DNA of 64,000 nucleotides from Bacillus sp. FJAT-49711 (GCF_018343715.1 NZ_JAGYPL010000004.1:1-64000); one strand, 5' to 3'; positions 48,873 to 58,334 are shown, counted from the first letter of the stretch. Translations and numbers: made by a program. The notes: generated by a model not told the origin, from the letters alone.

Positions 48873-49904
48873 TTATATATCCCCACTTCTTAGGTTTACC
48901 CTTTCTAATCCTTGTGTACGAGGTAAAATGTGCATCCTTTTTAAGTATTTACTAATAACAAGAAAACAGATATTTATAAAAGGATGTAAAGAAAACAAGT
49001 ATAGTTGTGTTTTCAAATATATATCGTTATCCACAGCTTTTCTTAAAGAGCGAAAGTTTTCTTTTATATACTTTTTAATTTCCCTTCTATAATTTTTTTC
49101 CTTAATTTTATTTATGATTAAAAGGTTATAATGTATTAAAGATGTATTTAAAATTGATTTGTAGGAATCATTAATTAAATTTGCATAAAACTGTTCAATA
49201 AAATGATGCCTTTCCATCAAACCACTGATTATATCCAAGTTCCTTGGTGTGTATGTTGCAACTATGCTATCTTTTCGCTGAAAATAGTAGCATAATGGTT
49301 GGTTTAATTTTACATATTTATTTACTCTATACAGGACTTGGTACGTCCAATATACATCTTCAAATAAAACCCCCTTTTTAAAAGGTATATCTCTAATGAT
49401 TTCAGTTTTATAAAGTTTACCCCATGCAAAGTTTTTAACTTTTTCTCCTGCAACTAACTCTGCCATTATCTCTTGATTTCCTAATATAATTGGATATTGA
49501 TGGTTTTTACACTTATCAAAAAGCAAATGATCTTCATAAGCATAATAAAAAGCCGATTGAACAACATCAGCTTGATGATCTAAACTTAATTTTACTAACA
49601 CCTCAACCATATTACTTTCTAACCAGTCATCACTATCTACGAAAAGCGTGTAATCACCAGTTACGTAATCCATCCCTTTATTCCTAGCATCCGATAATCC
49701 ACCATTTTTTTTGTGAACTACTTGGATCCTATTATCTTTCACTGCATATTCCTCTATTATTTTTCCACAATTGTCAGGTGAACCGTCGTTTACCAATATT
49801 ATTTCCAATTTGGTATATGTTTGTTCTAAAATACTATCAATACATCTATGAATATATTTTTCAACTTTGTAAATTGGGACTACAACACTAACTAATGGAA
49901 ACAT
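48873..49904 (-). CDS. Glycosyltransferase family 2
   Basis: This 343-residue GT-A enzyme begins LVSVVVPIYKVEKYIHRCIDSI, followed by IILVNDGSPDNCGKII and the DxD-containing TLFVDSDDWLESNMVE. KKGVLFEDVYW is the usual acceptor-side acidic motif. The last 60 residues hold a short amphipathic C-terminal helix. It is similar to CpsJ/EpsJ-type transferases that extend a repeating unit. It lies directly after a SinR-like regulator in transcriptional order. Confidence 0.88.
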   Translation of the reverse strand: MFPLVSVVVPIYKVEKYIHRCIDSILEQTYTKLEIILVNDGSPDNCGKIIEEYAVKDNRIQVVHKKNGGLSDARNKGMDYVTGDYTLFVDSDDWLESNMVEVLVKLSLDHQADVVQSAFYYAYEDHLLFDKCKNHQYPIILGNQEIMAELVAGEKVKNFAWGKLYKTEIIRDIPFKKGVLFEDVYWTYQVLYRVNKYVKLNQPLCYYFQRKDSIVATYTPRNLDIISGLMERHHFIEQFYANLINDSYKSILNTSLIHYNLLIINKIKEKNYRREIKKYIKENFRSLRKAVDNDIYLKTQLYLFSLHPFINICFLVISKYLKRMHILPRTQGLERVNLRSGDI

Positions 49905-49931
49905 TATATCCCCTACTTTGAATTCTTCAAC

Positions 49932-50276
49932 TTAATGATTTTCCTCATGCTCTTTTTTCCATTTAATAAATTCCAGCAATGTTTTATACTCTTCGAATTG
50001 TTCTTTTTCAACTCCTGATTCTTTGAGCTCACGAGCGAAATCAACCCACTCTTCATCTAGTTGTAATGGTTTTTCCTCTATACTTGAATTTAATAAAAGT
50101 CTTACATCAATATCCAATACTTTCGCTATTTTTTCTATTACATTAATAGACGGATTTTTATTTATGCTTCTTTCTATATTACTTAAATATGATTTTGCGA
50201 TACCAGCTCGATCTGCTACTTCTGTTAAAGTAAGACCTTTACGTTTTCTAATTTCATAAATATTTTTCCCAATCAT
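49932..50276 (-). CDS. SinR/SlrR-like transcriptional regulator
   Basis: This 114-residue protein has an N-terminal HTH_3 domain (RKGLTLTEVADRAGIAKSYLSNIER, residues 12-36) and NPSINVIEKIAKVLDI. The C-terminal domain has LDEEWVDFARELKESGVEKEQF, which resembles the SinR dimerisation hook region. In B. subtilis SinR represses the eps operon from elsewhere in the chromosome. Here the gene sits inside the putative operon, between the aminotransferase and GT2 genes, so feedback control is possible. GAGG precedes the ATG by 7 nt. Confidence 0.85.
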   Translation of the reverse strand: MIGKNIYEIRKRKGLTLTEVADRAGIAKSYLSNIERSINKNPSINVIEKIAKVLDIDVRLLLNSSIEEKPLQLDEEWVDFARELKESGVEKEQFEEYKTLLEFIKWKKEHEENH

Positions 50277-50287
50277 TTTTTTACCTC

Positions 50288-51472
50288 TTATCCTGATATA
50301 GGATGGGTCATCTTAACTCTTTCCATTATTGTCTTTTTAAGACTTTCGATCACCCTCAATTGTTCATGATTTGCCATATTAGATCCAGATGGAAGACAAA
50401 TACCGGTTGTAAATAATTGTTCAGATATACTTAATTGTTCTTCATGCGGGTAGTATTTCGTTCCTTTAAAAAGTGGTTGTAAATGCAATGGTTTCCAAAC
50501 GTGACGTGCTTCAATGAGATCATTTGCAAACGATTGAATTAATTCAGTTGCCGAAACCCCTGTCAATTTCTCATCAATTGTTAAAGTCGTTAGCCAGCGA
50601 TTAGATAAAGTTTCTGCAAGTTCAGGCATAAAATAAATACCAGTTATCTTGGATAATTCTTTGTAATACTTTAAAAAAACTAACCTTTTTGACTTCACCC
50701 TTTCCTCTATTACCTCTAATTGAGCCCTGCCTATTCCAGCCAATATATTACTCATGCGATAGTTATATCCCATCTCACTATGCTCGTAATATGGAGCTTG
50801 ATCTTTTGCTTGTGTTGCTAAAAAGCGCGCCTTCTGTATTGCTTCCACATCATTTGAAACAAGCATTCCGCCACCTGAAGTCGTAACAATCTTATTTCCG
50901 TTAAAAGAAAGAATCCCAAATTTTCCAAATGTGCCGCTTTTCTTACCTTTGTATTGTGACCCGAGTGATTCAGCTGCATCTTCAATCATAGGTACTTCAT
51001 ATCGATTACAAATAGCTAGAATCTCTTCCATTTTTGCACTTTGTCCGTATAAGTTCACCACAATTACTGCTTTTGGTAATCTTCCTGAAAGTTGTGCGTC
51101 CCTAAATGCTCTTTCCAATGCCTTAGGCGACATATTCCATGTTTCTGGTTCAGAATCAATAAAGATTGGTTCCGCACCTTGATAAAGAATCGGATTTGCA
51201 CTTGCTACAAAGGTAAGAGTCGAGCAAAAAACCGTATCACCTGTTTTCACACCGCATAAAGATAGAGCTAAATGAATGGCTGCTGTTCCAGAACTGACAG
51301 CAACTGCATCTCCCACTCCTAAAAAGCTAGCCATATCCTTTTCAAATGCATCAACATTTGGACCGAGTGGAGCAATCCAATTTGTTTCAATTGCCTCCTG
51401 AATATACTTCCACTCATTACCAGTCAAATGTGGTGGCGATAGGAGAATTTTTTTATTCTTGAACTGATTCAC
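50288..51472 (-). CDS. epsN: DegT/DnrJ/EryC1/StrS aminotransferase (EpsN-like)
   Basis: This PLP sugar aminotransferase likely adds an amine at C4 of a UDP-4-keto-6-deoxy-GlcNAc. The PLP lysine lies in ILSFNGNKIVTTSGGGM. The GTAAIHLALSLCGVKTGD and FCSTLTFVASANPI blocks are conserved. The length is 394 aa. GTG 51472 is the start, with AGGAGG before it. The first 20 nt overlap the 3' end of the acetyltransferase gene. It is an orthologue of B. subtilis EpsN and a homologue of Campylobacter PglE. Confidence 0.88.
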   Translation of the reverse strand: MNQFKNKKILLSPPHLTGNEWKYIQEAIETNWIAPLGPNVDAFEKDMASFLGVGDAVAVSSGTAAIHLALSLCGVKTGDTVFCSTLTFVASANPILYQGAEPIFIDSEPETWNMSPKALERAFRDAQLSGRLPKAVIVVNLYGQSAKMEEILAICNRYEVPMIEDAAESLGSQYKGKKSGTFGKFGILSFNGNKIVTTSGGGMLVSNDVEAIQKARFLATQAKDQAPYYEHSEMGYNYRMSNILAGIGRAQLEVIEERVKSKRLVFLKYYKELSKITGIYFMPELAETLSNRWLTTLTIDEKLTGVSATELIQSFANDLIEARHVWKPLHLQPLFKGTKYYPHEEQLSISEQLFTTGICLPSGSNMANHEQLRVIESLKKTIMERVKMTHPISG

Positions 51473-52118
51473 AAATAACCTCCTCCATTTTATGTTTTTC
51501 TTTTACCTTTGCTGGAACACCGACCGCCGTTGTATTTGGAGGTATAGGATTGATGACAGCTGATCCTGCTCCAATTACGGACCATTGCCCAATTTCTATG
51601 TTTGGTATAACTGTTGCCCCAGCTCCAATATGCACTCCTTCCTGAATTTTAACAGCTCCTGTTAAAGTGGCACTTGGAGACAAATGTACAAAGTCACCGA
51701 CAATATTATCGTGTTCCACTACTGAGCTTGTATTAATAATGACATGATCACCGATGTGGCTATCTGCATCAATAACTGCATGTGCCATAATGACTGATCC
51801 ATAACCAATCGCAGCACTTGGACTTATAGTGGCCGTTGGATGAATAAGAGTTGCATAATATATATGCGGCAGGTTTAACTTATTAATGATTTTCTTTCTT
51901 ACCTGGTTATCACCAATGCTAATAACAAACTTCACATCTTGAAACATACTCATAATTGTGTCTGCAAAAGAAATAGGACCAACAATTAGATTGCCTTTCT
52001 TACATACTTCTGTATGTTTATCATCTAGGAAAGCAACAAGCTTAATATTTTTATGCAACAAAACTAAGTCTTGAACAACTTTACCATGCCCGCCATCTCC
52101 GATTAATACAATATTCAT
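51453..52118 (-). CDS. epsM: Sugar O/N-acetyltransferase (EpsM/PglD-like)
   Basis: The N-terminal Rossmann-like half of this 221-residue protein is MNIVLIGDGGHGKVVQDLVL. The C-terminal left-handed beta-helix has hexapeptide rungs (GSVIMAHAVIDADSHIGDHV, then VHIGAGATVIPNIEIGQWSV) and the final NTTAVGVPAKVK. This is the NeuD/PglD family, which acetylates the C4 amine made by EpsN/PglE. Its stop and the next start overlap. Confidence 0.88.
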   Translation of the reverse strand: MNIVLIGDGGHGKVVQDLVLLHKNIKLVAFLDDKHTEVCKKGNLIVGPISFADTIMSMFQDVKFVISIGDNQVRKKIINKLNLPHIYYATLIHPTATISPSAAIGYGSVIMAHAVIDADSHIGDHVIINTSSVVEHDNIVGDFVHLSPSATLTGAVKIQEGVHIGAGATVIPNIEIGQWSVIGAGSAVINPIPPNTTAVGVPAKVKEKHKMEEVICESVQE

Positions 52119-52729
52119 CCATGTCCCTCTTTCAAAACTGACGTTGACCCTTTAAAATCTTCCATTGTGATATGGTCACTTTGATTTATCCCTTCCGAAA
52201 ATAAAACTTTTTTTATTGTTAAAAATAAAATCTTCATATCTAAAAGAAATGACTGATTGTTCACATACCATAAATCTAATGCAAATTTCTCTTCCCAGCT
52301 TATCGCATTGCGTCCATTTACTTGTGCCCATCCGGTAATTCCGGGTTTCACTAAATGGCGATTTGCCTGTTCTTCTGTATATAAAGGCAAGTATTCCATC
52401 AATAGTGGACGAGGTCCTACTAAACTTAACTCACCCTTAACGACATTAATAAGTTGAGGGACCTCATCAATACTATATTTTCTAAGAAACTTTCCGAAAG
52501 GCGTTAACCTTATTTCATCCGGGTACAGCTCTCCCCATTGATCCCTTTCATCTGTCATCGTACGAAACTTATAAAGATAAAAAGGTTTTCCGTTTAAGCC
52601 AGGACGTTGCTGTTTAAAAAAAATAGGACTACCTAGTTTCAATTTGACAAGTAGTCCAACACAGATTATAAGGGGAAAAGAAATTATCAGAATAAATATA
52701 GAACAAAAGAAATCTAAGAGTCTCTTCAT
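52115..52729 (-). CDS. epsL: Undecaprenyl-phosphate sugar phosphotransferase (EpsL/PglC-like)
   Basis: This 204-residue bacterial sugar transferase starts with a membrane helix (LLDFFCSIFILIISFPLIIC). KFRTMTDERDQWGEL, VKGELSLVGPRPLLMEYLPL and VKPGITGWAQVNGRNAISWE follow, the catalytic PglC/WbaP-type core. It transfers sugar-1-phosphate from UDP-sugar to undecaprenyl phosphate at the inner membrane face and so starts each repeat unit. It overlaps the acetyltransferase gene by 4 bp. Confidence 0.9.
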   Translation of the reverse strand: MKRLLDFFCSIFILIISFPLIICVGLLVKLKLGSPIFFKQQRPGLNGKPFYLYKFRTMTDERDQWGELYPDEIRLTPFGKFLRKYSIDEVPQLINVVKGELSLVGPRPLLMEYLPLYTEEQANRHLVKPGITGWAQVNGRNAISWEEKFALDLWYVNNQSFLLDMKILFLTIKKVLFSEGINQSDHITMEDFKGSTSVLKEGHG

Positions 52730-52749
52730 CTCTTTACAACTCCTAGTTG

Positions 52750-52902
52750 TTAATTTATTATTTCAAATAACGTCGCCAGTTTCGTTTGAATTTCATTCAT
52801 CACATCTTCAAGAAGTATAAATTCCGTTTCCTGCCCCTTCATATATATGTCCTCCAACAATTCCTTAAATTGTTTTTGGAACTCCCCTTCATTCAAACTC
52901 AT
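52750..52902 (-). CDS. Small acidic protein of unknown function
   Basis: This 50-residue acidic, helical protein begins MSLNEGEFQKQFKELLEDIY. No family is recognised. ATG 52902 lies 11 nt after GAGG; an upstream in-frame TTG at 52935 is possible but lacks a ribosome binding site. It sits in the operon between galE and epsL with tight spacing and no terminator, which supports a real gene. It does not resemble SinI. Confidence 0.55.
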   Translation of the reverse strand: MSLNEGEFQKQFKELLEDIYMKGQETEFILLEDVMNEIQTKLATLFEIIN

Positions 52903-52935
52903 CTCTATATCTTCCTCACTTTTTCTATTGAGCAA

Positions 52936-53970
52936 CTATTTTGTTAAAACTTCTCGGTTTAAAATATAGCCATTTGGATTTTCGGATTGCCATCGCCAAG
53001 AATCCATACACATTTCCTCAATTTCTTTTTCAGCAGTCCATCCTAGTTCTTGCCTTGCTTTAGATGGATCAGCATAGCATACGGCAATATCGCCTTTACG
53101 TGGTTCTACTATTCTATAAGGTATTTTGATATTCGCTGCTTTTTCAAATGCTTCCACGATTTCCAATACACTGTAACCCTTGCCAGTCCCGAGATTATAT
53201 GCTTCCACACCAGTTGCGCTCGAGACTTTTTCCAAAGCTTTCAAATGGCCTTTTGCCAGATCGACTACATGGATATAATCTCTCACACCCGTACCGTCTT
53301 TCGTTGGATAATTATTTCCGAAAATATTGAGCACTTTTAGTTTTCCTATTGCCACTTGAGTGATATAAGGCATCAAATTATTCGGGATTCCGTTAGGGGC
53401 TTCCCCAATTAATCCACTTTCGTGAGCTCCGATTGGATTAAAATATCGTAATAAGGCAATACTCCAGTCTTGGTCAGATACGTAAAGATCATGCAATATT
53501 TCTTCAATCATTTGTTTCGTGCGACCGTAAGGACTCTGTGCTCTTAAGGCTGCATCTTCAGATATCGGAATACGTTCTGGCACTCCATATACAGTTGCAG
53601 AAGAACTGAATACTAGATTTTTAACATTATGTTTTTTCATTACGTTGCATAATTTAATAGTCCCATTAATATTGCATTCATAATACGTAAGTGGAATTTG
53701 TACGGATTCACCTACTGCCTTTAAGCCTGCAAAGTGGATGACAGCTTCAATATTATTCTCAATAAATACTTGCTCAATTGTCTTTTCATCCATTAAATCG
53801 CCACGATACACTTTGAAATCTCGCCCAGTAATTTGACCGACTCGCTTTATGGATTCAGGATGACTATTTCTATAATTATCAAGGACGATAATTTCATATC
53901 CTGCTTGCAATAATTCCACACATGTATGACTCCCAATGTATCCTGCCCCTCCTGTAATCAGTACTGCCAT
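52936..53970 (-). CDS. galE: UDP-glucose 4-epimerase
   Basis: This 344-residue SDR-type epimerase has the NAD-binding GGAGYIGSHTCVELL, the catalytic SSATVYG and YGRTKQMIEEIL (Tyr-x-x-x-Lys), plus YFNPIGAHESG. It makes UDP-galactose (or UDP-GalNAc) for the polymer. AGGGGGG precedes the ATG. It is embedded in the eps cluster rather than in a galactose-use operon, so its main role is precursor supply. Confidence 0.93.
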   Translation of the reverse strand: MAVLITGGAGYIGSHTCVELLQAGYEIIVLDNYRNSHPESIKRVGQITGRDFKVYRGDLMDEKTIEQVFIENNIEAVIHFAGLKAVGESVQIPLTYYECNINGTIKLCNVMKKHNVKNLVFSSSATVYGVPERIPISEDAALRAQSPYGRTKQMIEEILHDLYVSDQDWSIALLRYFNPIGAHESGLIGEAPNGIPNNLMPYITQVAIGKLKVLNIFGNNYPTKDGTGVRDYIHVVDLAKGHLKALEKVSSATGVEAYNLGTGKGYSVLEIVEAFEKAANIKIPYRIVEPRKGDIAVCYADPSKARQELGWTAEKEIEEMCMDSWRWQSENPNGYILNREVLTK

Positions 53971-53988
53971 TTCGATCCCCCCTTTACA

Positions 53989-55188
53989 TTAGCTCTCGAT
54001 TAATTGATACAACTTTTCAATTTCCTTTTCATTCCCATAAAGATTTTTACTAACATTGAAAACGAGCTGCTCCCTTAATTGCTGATCATCTATAACTCTT
54101 TGCACCCCTGCTACAATTCCTTCGATATTCATTGGCGTGATTAAAGCATCATATTCGTCTAATGCTTGGCTTCGTGCAGTAGGAAAATTCGTAATCACAA
54201 CTGGTTTTCTTAAAATTTGCGCCTCGCGGACTGTCACGGCCTTTCCCTCATATCTAGATGGCTGCACATATATGTCGCATGCTTTAATATATGGATATGG
54301 ATTAATCTTTTTGCCTAATAAAAAAAATCTCCCTTTCAAATTTAATTCATTAATTAAGTTTTGGAGATCATGTTCGAGCGGCCCATATCCAATAACGTAC
54401 CATTCTATGTCATATCCCTTTTTTAACAATTCCCTACAGGCTTTAATGGCCTGATCCATCCCCTTAGCATGTGATAGTCGACCTACCGTCACTAAAATTG
54501 TTTTCCCTGAGGATTTCTTTATTTCTGCCGGTTCTTCACGAAACGCTTGTTCATAAATGATTTCAGGTGAAAGAATATTTTCTATGACAGTTGTTTTTTC
54601 TTTAAATTTGGGGAAAAATCTCAAAAAGGTTTTGGAGCAATCCTCCGACACTGCCACAATCTGATCCACTTTATTCCACATTCGAGTTTCTAATTTTCTA
54701 TTTACAAAAATATTAGAGTAATCTGTATGGATCCACCCAATTCTTTTCTTAGCATTAACTTTCCCTCCTATAAAATGATGTGGCCATAGGAATCCTATGG
54801 CCACATCATATTCTTTATGTAATTTTGGGAGAAAAGGATGGGACATTTCCCAACCGTATTGGATGTTCAAATAACCAGGTTCGTCAATCTTCTTTATTTG
54901 TCCTTGAAAAGAGCTCAACGTTTTAGCCAGTAATCTGGAAATCCCTATTTGATAGTGTCCTTCCTTAATAATTTGTTTGATCGATTTTCTGAATGTAGAA
55001 TAATGAGGATTTTCAGCTAATAAATTTGGGCCAGAAGGCAATAGCGAAAAAAATTCTCCTTCGTGCTTAAAAAGCATTAAATCCACGTCATACTTATCAT
55101 AGTCAATTGTTTGTAATAAGCCGATTAGACTTCTTTCTACCCCTCCTACTGCCAAGTCAAAGGAAGAAATAAGAATTTTCTTCTTCAT
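53989..55188 (-). CDS. Glycosyltransferase family 4
   Basis: This 399-residue GT4 is related to the three at 45-49 kb, with ISSFDLAVGGVERSLIGLL, TVGRLSHAKGMDQAIKAC and YEGKAVTVREAQILRKPVVIT. The start is ATG 55188 with GAGAGG upstream. The coding sequence holds a 16-bp perfect inverted repeat at 54775-54809. The acceptor is unknown. Together with the following galE gene it may add Gal. Confidence 0.85.
   Translation of the reverse strand: MKKKILISSFDLAVGGVERSLIGLLQTIDYDKYDVDLMLFKHEGEFFSLLPSGPNLLAENPHYSTFRKSIKQIIKEGHYQIGISRLLAKTLSSFQGQIKKIDEPGYLNIQYGWEMSHPFLPKLHKEYDVAIGFLWPHHFIGGKVNAKKRIGWIHTDYSNIFVNRKLETRMWNKVDQIVAVSEDCSKTFLRFFPKFKEKTTVIENILSPEIIYEQAFREEPAEIKKSSGKTILVTVGRLSHAKGMDQAIKACRELLKKGYDIEWYVIGYGPLEHDLQNLINELNLKGRFFLLGKKINPYPYIKACDIYVQPSRYEGKAVTVREAQILRKPVVITNFPTARSQALDEYDALITPMNIEGIVAGVQRVIDDQQLREQLVFNVSKNLYGNEKEIEKLYQLIES
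54775..54809. repeat. Intragenic 16-bp perfect inverted repeat
   Basis: ATGATGTGGCCATAGG and CCTATGGCCACATCAT are separated by only 3 nt, inside the GT4 gene at 53989. The mRNA could form a strong hairpin here. No U run follows. Confidence 0.9.
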
Positions 55189-55204
55189 ATAGAACCTCTC
55201 ACCT

Positions 55205-56317
55205 TTATAACCCATATAATTTTATCCAATCATGCACATTGTCATGAATGTTAAACCCTAGTTTTGAAACACTTTTAAAAATTGAATGTTGATTTGGCTG
55301 ATCAATTTTTAAAGAGCTCTCCAAACTTTGGCACCATTTATCTACCCTTGTTCCAAGTGGTAAGTATGTGACAAGTCCTAATCCCATATCGGTGCTTTTT
55401 GGAACCGTGTCTGCTGCGATACATGGGGTACCGGCACATTGCGCTTCTAAAAGCACTATCCCAAAGCCTTCAAATTTAGATGGAAAAAGAAAAGTATCAA
55501 ATGCTTTCATAAGAGCTGGTATATCCGATCTAACTCCTAAAAATTTAACATGATGTTCTAAACCTAATTTTTCTACTTCCAATTCAATAGATTCCCTTAA
55601 AGGTCCATCACCAACTAAAAGTGCAACATAACGAGGATCTTTCTTAACCAATTGTTTTAATACTTTTATTAAAAATAGATGATTTTTGGATTCGGAAAAT
55701 CTCCCGATATGACCGATGATTTTTGAATTAGGTAATAAGTGAAGTTCTTCAAAAATTTGCTGTCTACTTTTTGTATCAGCTGTTAAAAATTCATCGATGT
55801 TAATACCATTTTTAAGAATATGAACTTGGGTTTTTCCACCGAATAAAAACTGTGCAGCCTCTTCACTGCAGCTGCACAGTTTTGTCGCGGAAATTTTTAT
55901 TAAAAATTGTAGAAGCTTTAACATTAACAGCCCTTTGAATCCATTCTGCAGCCAGTTATTACTATGCGAATGACAGATTCTATGTTTGATTTTGCATAAT
56001 TTTGCAGCTAGTGCAGGGAAGCCGCTTTGGAAATCGGTATGTGCGTGGACCGCGACATAATTATTTGTAGACATTACTTCGACCAAAGCTTTTACATAAC
56101 GAAATGGCCCAGTAGTTCCAAGACTTGGAATCCGGTAAATTTGACCGCCCAACGCTTGAATTTCATGGTCAAAGTCACCAGGCTTTTCACTATGGGTAAT
56201 AAAGTCAAATTGGATTCTTTCTCGATCTATCTGTCTATAAATATTCATGATAAGTGTTTCTGCACCACCTCTTTCCATTGAACTAACAACATGCAGCACC
56301 CTTTTTGCACTAACCAT
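55205..56317 (-). CDS. Glycosyltransferase family 4, EpsF-like
   Basis: This 370-residue GT4 has LHVVSSMERGGAETLIMNIY, with IIGHIGRFSESKNHLFLIKV and KFEGFGIVLLEAQCAGTPCI. The VERGGAET-type start is that of EpsF/CapJ enzymes. It is a paralogue of the gene at 58335. AGGAG precedes the ATG by about 8 nt. It lies 17 bp upstream (in transcription) of the next GT4 gene. Confidence 0.86.
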   Translation of the reverse strand: MVSAKRVLHVVSSMERGGAETLIMNIYRQIDRERIQFDFITHSEKPGDFDHEIQALGGQIYRIPSLGTTGPFRYVKALVEVMSTNNYVAVHAHTDFQSGFPALAAKLCKIKHRICHSHSNNWLQNGFKGLLMLKLLQFLIKISATKLCSCSEEAAQFLFGGKTQVHILKNGINIDEFLTADTKSRQQIFEELHLLPNSKIIGHIGRFSESKNHLFLIKVLKQLVKKDPRYVALLVGDGPLRESIELEVEKLGLEHHVKFLGVRSDIPALMKAFDTFLFPSKFEGFGIVLLEAQCAGTPCIAADTVPKSTDMGLGLVTYLPLGTRVDKWCQSLESSLKIDQPNQHSIFKSVSKLGFNIHDNVHDWIKLYGL

Positions 56318-56328
56318 TTTTCTTTCTC

Positions 56329-57405
56329 CTAACTCCCAAAGTAATCACTTCTATACACTATATTTAAACTTATAACACTCTCAAAAAAGTAATATAAAAA
56401 ATAACAGATTAACAATGCATAGTAAATGAGTCTTTGATCTTTTTGGTTAAATAGCTTTACAATCCATGAAATGAGAATTAATTGGTATAAAGTGAAGTAA
56501 ATTCCAAATCTTGCAAAGATCCAATTTTGGGTTGAGATTATCATAAACATGAAACCAACAATAGCCATATTGACGATGTAGTCACTGCTTGGGAAAATAC
56601 TTCTAAGTTTTTCTCTGCCGAGATAGGCGATGAATAAAGGAGTAGCATCCACTACAACACGAAGGATATTAGCCCCACCTTCGTCAAAATTGGAATAATG
56701 TCCATATTGACTATCTTCAATTGCTGCAAATAATAAAGATGAAAACTGGTGATAGCCAACTACAATCAATAAGGAAAATGCCAACAGAACTAAGGTCGCT
56801 TTTGACCATGCTTTATATCTTACGAAAAAGTAAATAGGAATTAAGATCAATGCACTTTGATGAAAGGTTGATGCCAAAAGAACAATAAAAAAATATTTAA
56901 TCCAATTGCCATCGATTAAATATTTTGTCGCAGCAAATATAATAGCTGCCGCTAGTACTTGCCTAATCCCATTCATGGAAACTAAAAATAAGCCACCCGT
57001 AATGTATACATAAACGCTTAGTTCAATCATTCGTGAATATTTTAGAAATACAGCAATAATTAATACATTAGTTATCACAGCTGTTGTAAAAATCATAATC
57101 TGCGGGTCATCTGAAATCTCTTTTAATAGCATTTGGAGAATTCCAAAGCCTATATCCTTTTGTGAAAGAATAAATTCCCACGTAAAATCATTGATTTCAT
57201 ATATATGTTTATAAAAGAATGTATCTCCTATATTCGTCCTAAGTCCCGAGATGATTGTCAAAGAGGCCAGGACACCCGTCATTAATATTTTGTTCGGTTT
57301 AATGGGTACTGATGATTCTCCAGCAAATACAGGTTCACTAAAATATCTTGCAAAAAAAGATAATATAAAAACAATAACAAGGTTCAAATATAAAAATGTC
57401 ATCAT
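56329..57405 (-). CDS. epsG: EpsG-family membrane polymerase
   Basis: This 358-residue protein has about nine to ten hydrophobic helices. SGLRTNIGDTFFYKHIYEIND, GFGILQMLLKEISDDPQI and GGLFLVSMNGIRQVLAAAII match the EpsG/Wzy-like family, thought to polymerise repeat units outside the membrane. The conserved NGIRQ and RxxxGDT motifs are intact. AAGGGA precedes the ATG pair. Confidence 0.87.
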   Translation of the reverse strand: MMTFLYLNLVIVFILSFFARYFSEPVFAGESSVPIKPNKILMTGVLASLTIISGLRTNIGDTFFYKHIYEINDFTWEFILSQKDIGFGILQMLLKEISDDPQIMIFTTAVITNVLIIAVFLKYSRMIELSVYVYITGGLFLVSMNGIRQVLAAAIIFAATKYLIDGNWIKYFFIVLLASTFHQSALILIPIYFFVRYKAWSKATLVLLAFSLLIVVGYHQFSSLLFAAIEDSQYGHYSNFDEGGANILRVVVDATPLFIAYLGREKLRSIFPSSDYIVNMAIVGFMFMIISTQNWIFARFGIYFTLYQLILISWIVKLFNQKDQRLIYYALLICYFLYYFFESVISLNIVYRSDYFGS

Positions 57406-57429
57406 TCCGTTCCCTTCACAGAATTTCGA

Positions 57430-58323
57430 CTAAGTCAGTGCCGTTTTTGTCTTGGACACTATATACAAATATAAAAGGGCTCCAAAGGGAATAGCGGTAA
57501 TCGTTAAACCTCTATATGGCGCTTCACTTATAAATCTTTTATTCTTAATAAATAAACTGCTTGAAACATAATGGATTGCCTGCCTAAATTTAAAAGAAAG
57601 ACTTGCAAATGGCAGTTTCATTAACTCTTTACGGTAAAAGGCAAACCCTTTAGGATTTTTTCGATATTGATGAAACATATTTAAGGACGAGCCATCCTGT
57701 AAATACTCGACGTTGCATAATACTTCATTCATAAGCAACATTTCATACTCTTGATCTAGCATAAAATACTTGTAGGCCAATCCTACATATTTCTCATTTT
57801 CAAAAAGAGGATATGGATATTGTTTTGTTAATTCTGTGCGATAAACAAGCTTCTTATCTCCTGTTACTCCGTGATGATTGTACAGATCGAATAGTGTTGA
57901 GGTTTTAACGGTTACAGGTAATGTTGTTCCGATTATTTCATTATCTGTATTTGCATCAAGCCCAATTATGCCACTGACATTGTCACTCCCGTATTTCTCC
58001 CAAAAATTTTTTGTTTTTTCAACTGCATCATCCGGCATATAATCATCAGAATCAATACATACGTTTAATTCAGTATCGATAAGTTCATAGGCTGTATTAT
58101 GCGCTCCATGCATACCTTTATTTTCTTGCCAATGATAATGAATCTGAATTTTATTCTCTCTTATCCATCCTTCAACCAGCTCTTTTGTGTTGTCCGTTGA
58201 CCCATCATCAATGATAAGCCAACAAAAATCGTTGCTTGTTTGCCGTAAAAGACTTACATAACAGTTCACTAAGCAAAAGGACCGATTATAGGTTGGAGTA
58301 AAAATGGTTAGTAATTTTTTCAT
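57430..58323 (-). CDS. Glycosyltransferase family 2, EpsE-like
   Basis: This 297-residue GT-A enzyme starts TIFTPTYNRSFCLVNCYVSL, with DDGSTDNTKELV and the DxD CIDSDDYMPDDAVE. The C-terminal third has LYRTEL-like and FYRKELMKLPFASL segments common in this EpsE/EpsJ-type group. GAGG precedes the ATG. It lies between the EpsG polymerase and a GT4. It may also have a non-enzymatic motility role, as does EpsE in B. subtilis, but that cannot be told from sequence. Confidence 0.85.
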   Translation of the reverse strand: MKKLLTIFTPTYNRSFCLVNCYVSLLRQTSNDFCWLIIDDGSTDNTKELVEGWIRENKIQIHYHWQENKGMHGAHNTAYELIDTELNVCIDSDDYMPDDAVEKTKNFWEKYGSDNVSGIIGLDANTDNEIIGTTLPVTVKTSTLFDLYNHHGVTGDKKLVYRTELTKQYPYPLFENEKYVGLAYKYFMLDQEYEMLLMNEVLCNVEYLQDGSSLNMFHQYRKNPKGFAFYRKELMKLPFASLSFKFRQAIHYVSSSLFIKNKRFISEAPYRGLTITAIPFGALLYLYIVSKTKTALT

Positions 58324-58334
58324 TTATTTCATCC

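Noticed and set aside
52750-52902. SinI-type antirepressor paired with the SinR-like gene
   Set aside because: The sequence lacks the SinI/SinR interaction pattern (LDxEWxxL...) and is unlike SinI in composition.
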